Below, in pieces: positions 36,449 through 46,200 of a DNA stretch of 64,000 nucleotides. Made by a program: the position numbers and the translations under genes. Source of the stretch: Haloarcula amylovorans (lineage in GTDB: Archaea; Halobacteriota; Halobacteria; Halobacteriales; Haloarculaceae); assembly GCF_004681185.1 (NCBI RefSeq), contig NZ_SRIF01000004.1, positions 186,001 to 250,000 on the forward strand, given 5' to 3'. Below the pieces are notes generated by a model. The model made no database searches, was not told the DNA's origin, and saw only the letters and a list, made by a program, of their open reading frames with translations. How positions within the stretch are numbered: position 1 is the first letter of the stretch; every line of letters begins with the position of its first letter.

Positions 36449-37159
36449 ATGTACATAATCACTGTCGGAGCTGGCGATATCGGAACGCCGCTCATCGAAA
36501 TCGCAACGGGAACCGGAAACGAAGTCGTGGTCATCGAAAAGGACGCTGCGAGAGCGGATGAAGTCGCCAGCGAGTTCGACTGCATGGTCATTAATGCGGA
36601 CGCAACGATCAAGGAGACGTTAGAGGATGCCGGGGCCGAACGCGCAGACGCGATCATCTCGACAACGGACCAGGACGCGACCAACGTCATGATCTCATTG
36701 CTCGCACAGGAACTCGAAATCCCTGGCATCGTCTCAGTCGTTCACAACCCCGAGCACATGAACCTCTTCAGGCAAATCGGCGTCAACACGATGGAGAACC
36801 CACAGCGCCTTATCGCCGAATCGCTGTTCAGATCTGTGGACCGGCCATCGATTGTCGATTATATGCGGGTCGGCGATGTCGCCGAAGTGTTCGAGATCAC
36901 GGTCGCGGAGGACGCACCGATTGCCGGCCTAAACCTCATCGAGGCGGACGAGAAAGGACTGCTCGACGAGGACACGCTTGTCGTGGCGATCGAACGAGAA
37001 GAATCGGACTCACCCATCACTCCGCGTGGGCAGACTCGTATCGAACAGGGGGACCTGTTGACAGTGTATTCCGGCACGGGAGCCACACCTGAAGTGACCG
37101 ACATTTTCGGCCACTACGAAGACCACGAAACGAACAATTCGAGCGTGTTCAGCCTATGA
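36449..37159 (+). CDS. trkA: TrkA-type K+ uptake regulator (RCK_N + RCK_C)
   Basis: The product is 236 residues. MYIITVGAGDIGTPLIEIAT gives the GxGxxG nucleotide-binding loop. The acidic residue ending beta-2 is in EVVVIEKDAARADEV, and the rest of the Rossmann RCK_N domain runs to about 135. The RCK_C domain covers about 145-222 (VFEITVAEDAPIAGLNLIEA; ITPRGQTRIEQGDLLTVYSG). It should form the cytoplasmic ring that gates the TrkH channel encoded 102 bases downstream. The gap upstream (36199-36448) has two ttatttctagac-like runs that look like terminators of the Lrp-RCK gene. Confidence 0.92.
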   Translation: MYIITVGAGDIGTPLIEIATGTGNEVVVIEKDAARADEVASEFDCMVINADATIKETLEDAGAERADAIISTTDQDATNVMISLLAQELEIPGIVSVVHNPEHMNLFRQIGVNTMENPQRLIAESLFRSVDRPSIVDYMRVGDVAEVFEITVAEDAPIAGLNLIEADEKGLLDEDTLVVAIEREESDSPITPRGQTRIEQGDLLTVYSGTGATPEVTDIFGHYEDHETNNSSVFSL

Positions 37160-37261
37160 GCAATCGGCCTTTCGCCCATCGGATAGCGTGATACCCGTGA
37201 CAGTCCTCGTGACCGTGACACAGCTTCGGACCCTCGTCTATCGGACGAACCAGCAGTACGT

Positions 37262-38818
37262 ATGAGCATGATCGTAAACAGACGGACTGTCGGACGTGAC
37301 GTCGGTCGCATCGTGCAGGCCATCTCGTTGATGATGGTGATCTCTCTCGTCGTCGCAGCGGTGAACGGCGAGTTCTTTGCCATCCCGGCCTTCATTGTCT
37401 CAGCGGTTATCGTGGCCGGTATTGGGAGTCTACTCGCCTGGCGCTATCAGGACGCTGACCCACCGGAGAAACGTGAGGCGATGGTCACTGCCGCCACCGC
37501 GTGGGCGCTTGTCGGTGTGCTCGGCGGGCTGCCGTTTCTCCTCATCGCGTGGACCATCCAGCTCGACCCGCTACCCGTCTGGATGAACACGCCGGCGATG
37601 GACGAAACGACCGCTATCTTTCTCAATCCGCTGGATGCCGTGTTCGAGAGTATGAGCGGCTTCACTGGAACCGGACTGACCGTGGCCGCTGTCGAAGAAA
37701 AACTGCCGCGGTCGCTTCACTGGTGGCGGTCGTTCATAGAGTGGGTCGGTGGCGTCGGGGTGATTGTCCTGACTGTGGCTATCCTTCGGCGGGGTGGAAG
37801 TAGCGGTTCCTACACCCTCTACGAGAGCGAAGCACGCTCCGAGAAGATTCATCCGAGTATCGTGACCACCGTCCGGGAGATCTGGAAAATCTTCGTCGGG
37901 CTCACCATCGGCTCGATTGTTCTGTTTCTCTTGGCTGGCATGCCGCTGTGGGGCGCGATCAACCACGGGATGACCGGGATCGCCACCGGTGGGTTCTCCG
38001 TTCACGCGGCCTCGATTGGCTTCTACGACAGTCCGCTGATCGAGTACGCGACGGTGCCCATCATGGTTGCGGGGAGTATCGCGTTCCCAATTCACTACCT
38101 CATATTCAAAGGAGAGGTGCGGAATTTGTATACCGACCTCCAGACCCGATGGGTGTTCATCTGGTTCACCATTGGCTCACTCATCCTCACGGCAATTCTG
38201 TACGCGAACGGGCAGTACGCGACACTCGAAGAGACGTTCAGGGTTGCGCTGTTCCAGTTCGTCTCCGCGACATCGAACACTGGCTTCGGAAGCACAGCAA
38301 TCGGTGGCGGGACCGAGCAAGTCTGGAGTGCTGGTGCCACGTTATGGGCCTGTCTCGGCATGCTCACCGGTGCTGCAGCGGGTTCGACAGTCAGTGGCCT
38401 CAAACTCATCCGCGTAATAACGTTGATCAAGGGAACTGTCTGGCAGATTCAGGACGTGTTCCGTCCGCAATCCGCGATCGCGTACTTGCAGATAGGCGAC
38501 CGGAAGCTCAGCGAAGAACAGACCCAACGTGAGTACACAGAAGCGACAGTCGTGTTTATCCTCTGGATTACGTTCCTGGTTATCGGCGTCGCAGTGTTGC
38601 TCCGTGTTCTCTCACCAGCTCATCCACTAGAATACGTTATCTTCGACGTAATGAGTGCACAGAGTAACGTCGGTCTCAGCAGTGGGATTACCGGGCCGAA
38701 TATGCCTGATACTGCAAAAGTAATGTTAATACTCAATATGTGGGTCGGCCGGCTCGAAATCATTCCCATCGCGGTGCTTGTTGGCTCCGTCCTGCAGCGG
38801 TTCAATTTGTATCGATAA
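37262..38818 (+). CDS. trkH: TrkH/KtrB-family K+ transporter
   Basis: The product is 518 residues and polytopic. The four selectivity-filter loops of the family are all visible: SGFTGTGLTV (about 136), TGIATGGFSV (about 240), TSNTGFGSTA (about 340) and QSNVGLSSGI (about 465). K+ uptake across the cytoplasmic membrane, gated by the TrkA protein encoded upstream, is the expected job. In a salt-in haloarchaeon this is central to osmotic balance. It is co-directional with trkA and the Lrp-RCK gene. Confidence 0.93.
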   Translation: MSMIVNRRTVGRDVGRIVQAISLMMVISLVVAAVNGEFFAIPAFIVSAVIVAGIGSLLAWRYQDADPPEKREAMVTAATAWALVGVLGGLPFLLIAWTIQLDPLPVWMNTPAMDETTAIFLNPLDAVFESMSGFTGTGLTVAAVEEKLPRSLHWWRSFIEWVGGVGVIVLTVAILRRGGSSGSYTLYESEARSEKIHPSIVTTVREIWKIFVGLTIGSIVLFLLAGMPLWGAINHGMTGIATGGFSVHAASIGFYDSPLIEYATVPIMVAGSIAFPIHYLIFKGEVRNLYTDLQTRWVFIWFTIGSLILTAILYANGQYATLEETFRVALFQFVSATSNTGFGSTAIGGGTEQVWSAGATLWACLGMLTGAAAGSTVSGLKLIRVITLIKGTVWQIQDVFRPQSAIAYLQIGDRKLSEEQTQREYTEATVVFILWITFLVIGVAVLLRVLSPAHPLEYVIFDVMSAQSNVGLSSGITGPNMPDTAKVMLILNMWVGRLEIIPIAVLVGSVLQRFNLYR

Positions 38819-38838
38819 TTCACCATGGGCCGGTTGTC

Positions 38839-39099
38839 CTATTCGGTGGTCTCAGATAACTCGTCGGCTGACTTGAGCGAGTAGAGGCGTTTGCGGGCAT
38901 CAGCGAAGTAAATCTCCTCGCGAACCACATTTCGGTCCTGAAGTTCCGTCAGGGCATACCGGACAGTACGCACTGAGAGTCGTGTTTCATCGACGAGTTG
39001 ACTCTGGGTCAGCTCCCCCTCGTATTCCAGTGTTTTGTAGACGAGCTTCGCACTGGGCGGCGCATCAGCAAGGTGGTCATTCGCATCTGGTGCCACCAT
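38839..39099 (-). CDS. MarR-like winged-helix protein
   Basis: The product is 86 residues. PPSAKLVYKTLEYEGELTQS, QLVDETRLSVRTVRYALTEL and QDRNVVREEIYFADARKRLY form a complete small winged helix with the wing at the end. It is convergent with trkH. This is a common haloarchaeal family of single-domain DNA-binding proteins. The targets are unknown. Confidence 0.8.
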   Translation of the reverse strand: MVAPDANDHLADAPPSAKLVYKTLEYEGELTQSQLVDETRLSVRTVRYALTELQDRNVVREEIYFADARKRLYSLKSADELSETTE

Positions 39100-39150
39100 A
39101 TGTGTCTCTACGGGGACTACCGCTACAATCCCTCGGGTGTGTGCGGCCAG

Positions 39151-39249
39151 TCACGCAAATTGGTATTGTGCGATTTCGGTTGACCCACAGTTTGGGCAGG
39201 CAGTCGTCTCTTCGTCAAGCGTCGTCCCGCACTGCCGGCATTCTCGGAT
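39151..39249 (-). pseudogene. Zinc-ribbon protein 3' fragment
   Basis: The minus strand carries IRECRQCGTTLDEETTACPN followed by CGSTEIAQYQFA and TGA at 39151. Two C-x2-C knuckles make a complete zinc ribbon like the short haloarchaeal zinc-ribbon proteins. No ATG or GTG precedes it in frame. Its 5' side meets the lipoamide-dehydrogenase fragment near 39255, so the start is probably lost. Confidence 0.5.
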
Positions 39250-39261
39250 GCGCGTATCCGA

Positions 39262-39677
39262 CTGCCGTCGTCGAGAACGCCGTTCGAGGCAACGACCGCA
39301 AGGTCGAGTATCCCGGAATGGCTCACGCGGTATTCGGGTCCCCGCAGGTGGGGAGTCTCGGAAAGACGGAACGCGAGATCGACGACGACGTCGAGTACGA
39401 GACCGGCACGTACGCCTACGAAGACCAAGCGCTCGGGACCACGCTGAACGACGACGATGGGTTCGCGAAGGCCATCGTCGGTGCCGACGGAGAGATCCTC
39501 GGTTGCCACATCATCGGCCCGGAAGCATCGACCCTGGTCCACGAGGTGAGTACGGCCGTCGCGGCCGGTGCCGACGCTGAGACGATAGCCGAGACGATTC
39601 ATATTCACCCGGCCCTCTCAGAGATCGTTCAGGGGGCGTTTCGAGAGGTATGTGACGTGGCTCCGTCCGGGATATAA
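39262..39677 (+). pseudogene. C-terminal dimerisation domain of a lipoamide-dehydrogenase-like flavoprotein
   Basis: A plus-strand frame, without its own start, encodes TAVVENAVRGNDRKVEYPGM, then HAVFGSPQVGSLGKTEREID and GCHIIGPEASTLVHEVSTAV. It ends in the catalytic HIHPALSEIVQGAF (the His-x-x-Pro-x-x-Ser-Glu signature). This is the last third of a dihydrolipoamide dehydrogenase or mercuric-reductase-type enzyme. The FAD and NAD domains are missing. An upstream in-frame start near 38982 exists, but its sequence is unrelated. Confidence 0.75.
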
Positions 39678-39893
39678 TTTGAGGCGCGTAGAAGGGGCGT
39701 CTGTCTGTCGAGACGCTCCAATCGACAGTCGAAACAAACAATGCAGTTCCCGGAGGCGCTGTGAGCTGTCGTGTAACCGTCGACTGAGAGAAGCGTCCCT
39801 CGCCAGCGCACCGGCATTTAACGCTTTCTCCAATGCCGATAGATTGGGAATCCACACTTCGCCTATGTGTCGCCCCGCTCGCGGTGTAGTTGT

Positions 39894-40250
39894 ATGACGA
39901 CACTCTACGAACGACTCGGCGGTGAAGACGCAATCGCGGCAGTTGTGGACTCGTTTTACGACCGTGTCATCGACGATGACCGCGTCGCGCACTTTTTCGA
40001 GGGGACGGATATGCAACAGCAGCGAGCGCATCAGACACAGTTTCTGAGCTCGATTATGGGTGGGCCTGTGACGTATTCCGGTGGGGAGATGGATTCGGCG
40101 CATAGTCATCTCGATATTCACCCCACGCACTTTGCGGTCATCGCTGAGTTGCTTGAGGAGACGATGGTCGAATTCGATATTGCAGAGTCGGATCGGCAAG
40201 CAGTGCTCGATGCACTCACGCAGTACGAGGACGCTATTGTGCAGTGTTAG
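39894..40250 (+). CDS. Truncated (group I) haemoglobin
   Basis: The product is 118 residues from the ATG at 39894. TLYERLGGEDAIAAVVDSFY is the 2/2 globin opening. The Phe-x-Gly/Glu region FFEGTDMQQQRAHQTQFLSS contains the helix E block, and SAHSHLDIHPTHFAVIAELL contains the proximal His. It is a small cytoplasmic haem protein for O2 or NO binding. It stands alone among gene remnants and appears intact. Confidence 0.88.
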   Translation: MTTLYERLGGEDAIAAVVDSFYDRVIDDDRVAHFFEGTDMQQQRAHQTQFLSSIMGGPVTYSGGEMDSAHSHLDIHPTHFAVIAELLEETMVEFDIAESDRQAVLDALTQYEDAIVQC

Positions 40251-40514
40251 GGCCCGCGTGGGTTCGAAGGTTCTCTGTTGTGTGGTCAGCGTGGGGAACT
40301 CGTGTAGTCAGTAGTCGGCTCAACAAACGGGTGCACTCCCGCTTCAACGGCCCGATCCCGCTTTGTAACGAACGGTGCGGATCACCCGTACATGCTTTCC
40401 TTGACGAATGGTCGTGCGACTGGTATGATATCTCGCCCAAAGGTAACTCTCTAAGCCCGCGGAGTCGGTTGGGAACGACGGAACTGAGCTTATGGCTACT
40501 TTGAGGCTAAATTC
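40251..40514. other. Intergenic gap
   Basis: About 260 bases with no credible gene or repeat between the haemoglobin gene and the convergent HTH membrane protein gene. Confidence 0.4.
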
Positions 40515-41075
40515 TCACTCCTTTTCGAACGGACTGTCAGGCAACCGCGGCCACAGAATCCCGCTTATCCAAGCCATGTATGGTGAGCAGAGCGTCACCA
40601 AGACACCCGTGAACAGACATACGATTGCAGTTCCCAAGTAGACGCTAGCTGGTAGCGCCGACTCTGCAAAGAGCTCCAGCACGAACCCCACGTAAATCGA
40701 GAGTACGACGGAACCAGTGAGGAGCATGACGAACCCAAGCAGCGCAAATGCCCCTGGCCCAGTCCGTGAGTGTTTCTTCAGAAGGGCCCAGAGGTCGGCG
40801 TAGAATCGCTGTACCGCCATGGTGGTCTCTGTGTGGCCAGGGTCATGGACGTCGACGCCCCACGCATAGGTGGTCTGGCCGTCACGACGGTCGAGCCACT
40901 CGCTCATCGTTCCAATGTGGTTGCTAATCGTCGTCGTCGAGCAGTCGAACGTCTCGGCGAGTTCGCCCTGCGTATACTGGTGATCGGGATTGGCATACAG
41001 CAGCGCAGCTATCTCGAAGAATCGGTTCCCCTTTGCCTTGAACTCCTTTGCAAACTCCGCCGGCATCCGTGCCAT
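40515..41075 (-). CDS. Membrane-anchored winged-helix regulator
   Basis: The product is 186 residues. The N-terminal half is a winged helix (FFEIAALLYANPDHQYTQGE; LAETFDCSTTTISNHIGTMS; ...YAWGVDVHDPGHT). The C-terminal half has two membrane helices (GAFALLGFVMLLTGSVVLSI and VYLGTAIVCLFTGVLVTLCS). One-component regulators of this shape bind DNA near the membrane. A promoter should lie just upstream of 41075, where the sequence is AT-rich. The targets are unknown. Confidence 0.78.
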   Translation of the reverse strand: MARMPAEFAKEFKAKGNRFFEIAALLYANPDHQYTQGELAETFDCSTTTISNHIGTMSEWLDRRDGQTTYAWGVDVHDPGHTETTMAVQRFYADLWALLKKHSRTGPGAFALLGFVMLLTGSVVLSIYVGFVLELFAESALPASVYLGTAIVCLFTGVLVTLCSPYMAWISGILWPRLPDSPFEKE

Positions 41076-41224
41076 GGACTTGTGTTAGACAATCGGAGAG
41101 AATAAAGGGCTGTATTGGGGGTTGTTGACGATACGGGGCAGGGTTGATAGCTATCAACGGGTATCTCGGGGCTGTAAACGGTTATGTCGGTTTTTATCAC
41201 TGTCTACCTTCTGGTTTGCCTGTG

Positions 41225-41335
41225 ATGTCAGGAGACAGAGACGCTGCCGGAGTGGCAACACTGGGTATCGATCTATCGCGACGGCTGGCGGTTCGGCTAC
41301 ATCGTGTCGATGACCGATGGGTGGAGCAGGTATGA
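41225..41335 (+). CDS. Tiny plasmid-type protein
   Basis: The product is 36 residues: MSGDRDAAGVATLGIDLSRR followed by [16 protein letters not shown]. It is basic-acidic and soluble. Its stop overlaps the next start (gtATGa), so the two small genes are coupled. The array of tiny overlapping genes is typical of haloarchaeal plasmid or virus regions. No function is known. Confidence 0.4.
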   Translation: MSGDRDAAGVATLGIDLSRRLAVRLHRVDDRWVEQV

Positions 41336-41556
41336 AGGAGTACCTGCCGGTCAACGTTATCGACCGAATCGAGGGCACGGAGTATGCCGTCGAGCGGTGC
41401 ACGTGTTGTGGTGCGACGCATCGCCACGGTGGGGTCCCAGAACAGTTGGCCGTTGGCGAGACGACCCGTCGGCATGCTCGCTGTAAGCAGCCTGGACCGA
41501 CGGTATACTTGCTGAAGCGAACAGCCGAGACCGAGGTGGTCAGCGATGGCGACTAA
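41332..41556 (+). CDS. Small protein with a Cys-x2-Cys/His knuckle
   Basis: The product is 74 residues from the ATG at 41332. [15 protein letters not shown] and a later HARCKQPG could bind one zinc ion. The N-terminus [20 protein letters not shown] is beta-like. It overlaps the preceding tiny gene by 4 bases and the following frame by 11. This gene type is common beside Orc1/Cdc6 genes on plasmids. The function is unknown. Confidence 0.5.
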   Translation: MKEYLPVNVIDRIEGTEYAVERCTCCGATHRHGGVPEQLAVGETTRRHARCKQPGPTVYLLKRTAETEVVSDGD

Positions 41557-42360
41557 GCGATGGTCAGTTCTGTGGGCTTACCTGCAGCCTCGTGTGACGG
41601 CTGGCATCGTCCTTGGCCTAGTACTCCTTTCAGAAGCGAAAATCGGCATCATTGGAATCCCGAATAACTTTTCTTTCCGAGACAATCTCTCTCCCAAGGT
41701 CAAAAGTTCGCTCTGTGAGGAAGAACTACAGTTCCCGGCGTACGACGCCCAAGAGCTAATCGAAATTCTCGAACAGCGTGCTGCTGTCGCATTCCACGAC
41801 GATGTAATTGATGACGGTGTTATCGAACTTTGTGCTGCCTATGGTGCGAAAGACGCTGGTGATGCACGGCAATCACTTGACCTCCTATGAAGACGGGTGA
41901 TTTAGCACGAGATCAAGATACAGACGTTATTACAGACGATTTAGTTCGCCAGGCGGGAGAAGCTCTTGAACGTGGCCGAATTCGTGAAGGAATTTCCGGA
42001 CTCACCCAGCACGGACACTTGGTTCTCTACGCGCTACTCACACTGGAACAACAGGGCCAAACACCAGTTCGGTCTCGTGATGTTCGACCACGATACACAA
42101 AATTTGCCGAGCAAATAGGGGTAGACCCACTCGTTCCGCGCCGAATGCGGGATCATCTTGGCGAATTATCGATGCTGGGTATCATCACTAGCGTTGAACG
42201 GAATGAAGGCCGTCGAGGTGGAACATATCGTGAGTACTCTCTCGATATGGATGTCAGTATGGTTCTGACTGCGCTTGAAGAGACAGTCGAAAGCGTTGAC
42301 GTCCACGAATCTGTCGCAGACCTTGTCAGTCAGGAGACCACACTCACCGAATACACCTGA
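41546..42360 (+). pseudogene. Orc1/Cdc6 initiator remnant fused to a small-gene start
   Basis: The first 26 residues ([20 protein letters not shown] plus a hydrophobic stretch) belong to a third small gene. From about 41625 the frame becomes Orc1/Cdc6: [20 protein letters not shown] (sensor-1 region), [20 protein letters not shown] and [19 protein letters not shown]. One base is then lost (stop at 41888) and the frame resumes as TGDLARDQDTDVITDDLVRQ, ending with the winged helix (VPRRMRDHLGELSMLGIITS, EGRRGGTYREYSLDMD). The Walker A and B ATPase part is missing. It is a dead initiator, evidence of an absorbed plasmid or second origin. Confidence 0.8.
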
Positions 42361-43227
42361 CTTCCTCGGAGAGACCCTCGAGCTTTCACGAAAGTAATAG
42401 TGAGTGTTGGCCGAAGAACTGCGGACATAGTGGGGTTAGTTGGACATTCTTTCTCTTGAATCTCGCCGCGCTTAACCAGTGAGGTCCTCTATCTAGTGCT
42501 CCTGTTTATTTGAATTAGAACAAGCCGACGTACTAGCACGGTTCGAACCGAGTTGTCTCCGCACTATTGACCGTGCCCTCCTGGGCGAGGCCCCTCCGAA
42601 ATTAGAGGTGGGTCAGCACAACCCCGTACGCATTAGCGTATCAAATCCTGACGCCGAGGGCGTCTACCAGTTCAATATCGTACTGAAACTGCTAACCCGA
42701 TCGTGGTCTCGATCGAAAAGCTCCAGACATAGTGGTGTGTCGTTAACCAACCTTTTGGCGGCTAAATTGGCAACCGTTGGTTAGTCAGTTTTCTGTCCCT
42801 CTGCCGAAGTGAGGGGACGCCCTCTCGAAACATTATCGATGAGACTATCCCAGATTACGAGCGATTTGAGCGCCGCCAACTAATAAGGGAGTTATGACAA
42901 GAGGCAGACGGAATTAACTGTGTATCGATGAGACAGTAACACACGAACTCCTTGAAGACACCGGTGCTGAGGCCATAATCGAGTTCGTTCCAGAAGAGCA
43001 TCTGTTCGGTACCTTACCATCAGAATCGTTTTCGAAGTCAATCAAGCTCTCGTGTACTTCTATCCGGGCTTAATGGCTGTGAAAGCACAAAACGCTGGAT
43101 TGAAAATGAGACCTTCTACAGGGTGATCTTTCGGAGAGGAAAACCTGTCTTGGGCGCTTTCTTTCCCTAACTGTTGTAATATATCTACACAAACACTTTT
43201 GACTATGCGTTTGCGTGTACTGAGTAT
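42361..43227. other. Long gap with scattered coding scraps
   Basis: About 865 bases without a gene. A plus-strand frame at about 42520-42780 reads RISVSNPDAEGVYQFNIVLK-like haloarchaeal sequence without a start. Another, at about 42945-43070, reads ELLEDTGAEAIIEFVPEEHL. Both look like remnants. An inverted repeat lies at 42744-42783. The last 100 bases are AT-rich (ttgtaatatatctacac) and should hold the GH97 promoter. I could not find origin-type repeats despite the Orc1/Cdc6 remnant next door. Confidence 0.35.
42744..42783. repeat. Inverted repeat, TAACCAAC type
   Basis: taaccaac (42744-42751) and gttggtta (42776-42783) are reverse complements, 24 bases apart. The core is the same as in the perfect 11-base repeat at 27885-27927. 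Confidence 0.5.
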
Positions 43228-46200
43228 ATGACGAATAATACTGGAGGTAACGAGAATACGGCATGTGGAGATGGCACGGCAGAGGGCAAAGGATCACGAC
43301 GTAGTGTTAACCGGCGAGGATTTATTGGAGCGCTCGCGGGTTTCGGTGCGGCTACCTCATTGCCATTAGGGGCAAGCGATGCAACTGCCAAACCAATAGC
43401 ATCCGGTCCAATTCAATCGTCATACACGGTACAGTCGCCAGATAATACTGTAGCCTTCGAAATCACACTCGACGGCACGGAACTCCGGTATTCGGTTTCG
43501 TTCGACGGCCGGACGGTAATCGCCGACTCGAACCTCGGAGTGACGCTTGGAAATGGCGAACTGAACGGCAACCTCTCTATTACAGGCAGCCAGACGACAT
43601 CACACGACGAAACGTGGCAACCAGTCTGGGGCGGGTTCAGCGGTGTTCGAAATCATTACACACAACTAGAGCTCGGCGTCGAAACGACTGACTCCCCGAG
43701 ACGTCGCTTGACCTTGGAATGTCGTGTGTTCGACGATGGGATCGGCTTTCGGTACGTCTTTCCGCAACAGCCAAACCTCGATGAATTCGCCATTAATTCG
43801 GAGCACACTGGCTTCGAGTTTGTGGAAGATTACGAGTCGTGGTGGATTCCGAACGACTGGGACAACTACGAGTATTTCTATTTCAACACACCAATCAGTC
43901 AGGTCGACGCTGGTATTCGGCAAAACCACGATAAGACGGCCGATCCGCTTCCAGTCAATGAAGACGCTGTTGATGCACAGGGAGTTAACACGCCGGTAAC
44001 GTTGAAAGCCGCTGAGGATTGTTATCTGAGCATCCACGAGGCAGCACTGACCGACTACGCCGGAATGACGCTTGCACAAACCACAAATGGGACGCCAAAG
44101 TTCGAATCGGCGTTAGTGCCACGACCGGATGGGTCGAAAGTCTGGGCGACGGCTCCTCACGCTTCACCATGGCGGACTATTCAGTTGGGTAGATCACCGG
44201 GTGATCTGATAGAGTCCAGGCTCATCCTGAACCTAAATGAGCCATGTAAAATCGAGGATACCTCGTGGATAGAACCCCAGAAATACTGCGGCCCGTGGTG
44301 GGACCTCCATATCGGCAAGTCTGACTGGCCCAACTCCGGTGATTCGACTCTTCCGGTCGGTGCACGCACCGACAACGTCAAGCAGTACATGGACTTCGCC
44401 AGCGAGCACGGCATCGGCGCGGTCCTCGCAGAGGGCTGGAACAAGAACTATGATATGCCCGAGAAACAAGATTACACCGAGTCAGCCGACCACTTCGACC
44501 ATCGTGAGGCGTGGGACTATGGTCAGTCACTCGACCCACCGGTAGAGTTCATGGCGCACAACGAGACGCTCGGCAACGTTGACAACCTGGATTCCCAAAT
44601 AGACGCAGCGTACTCATGGTACGGTCGCGAACCAATCAACTCGATAAAGACGGGCTACGTCGGAGAGGACAACGTCACGCTAAATGACGAAGTGCACCAC
44701 CATCATGACCAGTCGATGGTGAAACACTACCGTCGAGTAGTGACGACCGCTGCCGACAACCAACTGCTGTTGAACGCCCACGAACCCATCAAACCGACGG
44801 GTGTCCGCCGGACCTTCCCTAACTTCATGACTCGCGAAGGGGCGGCCGGACTAGAGTACCAGAACTTCAGTCTCGACGGCGTGAACCCGACGCATACGGT
44901 GACGACGCCCTTTACACGGATGCTCGCCGGCCCTATCGACCACTGTCCGGGCATCTTTGACGTGTTCTACGACGAGTACACCGGTGGGTTGCAGGCCGAC
45001 CCCGACTGCCGCGTCCACACGACCAGAACGCGGCAGTTAGCTCACTATCCGATGTTCCTGAGCGGGCTCCAGATGGTCTCGGACCTGCCGGAATACTACA
45101 CAGACGGTGCAGACGGTGATTGGTCGCAGGTGTTACCCGAGTTCGCCTACGTCCGCGACGCGCCCGTCGACTGGGACGAGACGCGCGTTCCGACGGCCGA
45201 GATCGGGCAGTACGTCGCCATCGCGCGGCGAGACAGTGACGAGTGGTGGATTGGCGTCGCTACGGACGACCAAGCGCGAACCATCGACGTACCGCTGGAG
45301 TTCCTTGACGACGACATCGCGTACGCGACGACGGTCTACTCCGACGCCGGCACCGCGGACTTCGAGACGAATCCGATGGACGTCCGCGAAGACGAGTTCG
45401 TCGTCGAAGCGACCGAGACGCTGACCGCTTCGATGGTCTACGGTGGCGGGCAAGCGCTCCGGCTCGAGCCGGCGACCAACGCACAGGTGTCGTCGCTTCC
45501 ACGGTACTCCTCGCCCGAGCAGGACGACTACGAGGTGACGATCACGGAAGAACCGATAGCGGGAGAGCGCTTCATCACCGTCGGCGGTACCAACGACGGG
45601 AGCGTCGTCGGCGGCGAACGGTTCGAAATCCGCGTCGACGGCGAGGTATACGACGAGGTACTCGTCCGTATCAGCCCTGACGGTAGTACGTTCGAGGTTC
45701 CAACAACGCTCGACGAACTCGGGGCCCACGAGATCGCGGTCGGTCCTGTGGACGAGGCCCCTATCGCGACCCGCACTGTCTCCGTCCAGACGGACCTCCC
45801 ACTCGGGGACCCCGTCGCCAAGTGGGAGGACCCGAAGGGTGACGACGACGGTCCCGGTTCGTACTACTACCCGCTGAACGGCTGGTTCACCGACGGCGCG
45901 TTCGACATCGCCACGTTCGAGGTCCGAGAAACCGACGAGCGCTACCAGTTTCTCTACACAATCCACGGCGAACTGATGGACCCACGAGCAGGGAACGCCG
46001 GTTTCACTCGTGGATTCTCCGTCCAGCTGCCGGAACTATATGTCCGTGATCCGACCGCGAATCGGGTCTCCGAGGCGACGCAGGCTCGTGACGGCGTCAA
46101 CGCGGAACTCGCTGAACCGTACCACTACCGCTTCGAGAATATAGAGGGGACGACGCAGGTCCAGCCTCGAGTCGCGGCTGCCGACGGAAGCGTCATCACC

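Noticed and set aside
42361..43227. A replication origin next to the Orc1/Cdc6 remnant
   Set aside because: No repeated origin-recognition boxes were seen; only one inverted repeat with a different core.
45133..45966. 277-residue minus-strand frame inside the first GH97 gene
   Set aside because: No motif; shadow of the GH97 C-terminal region.
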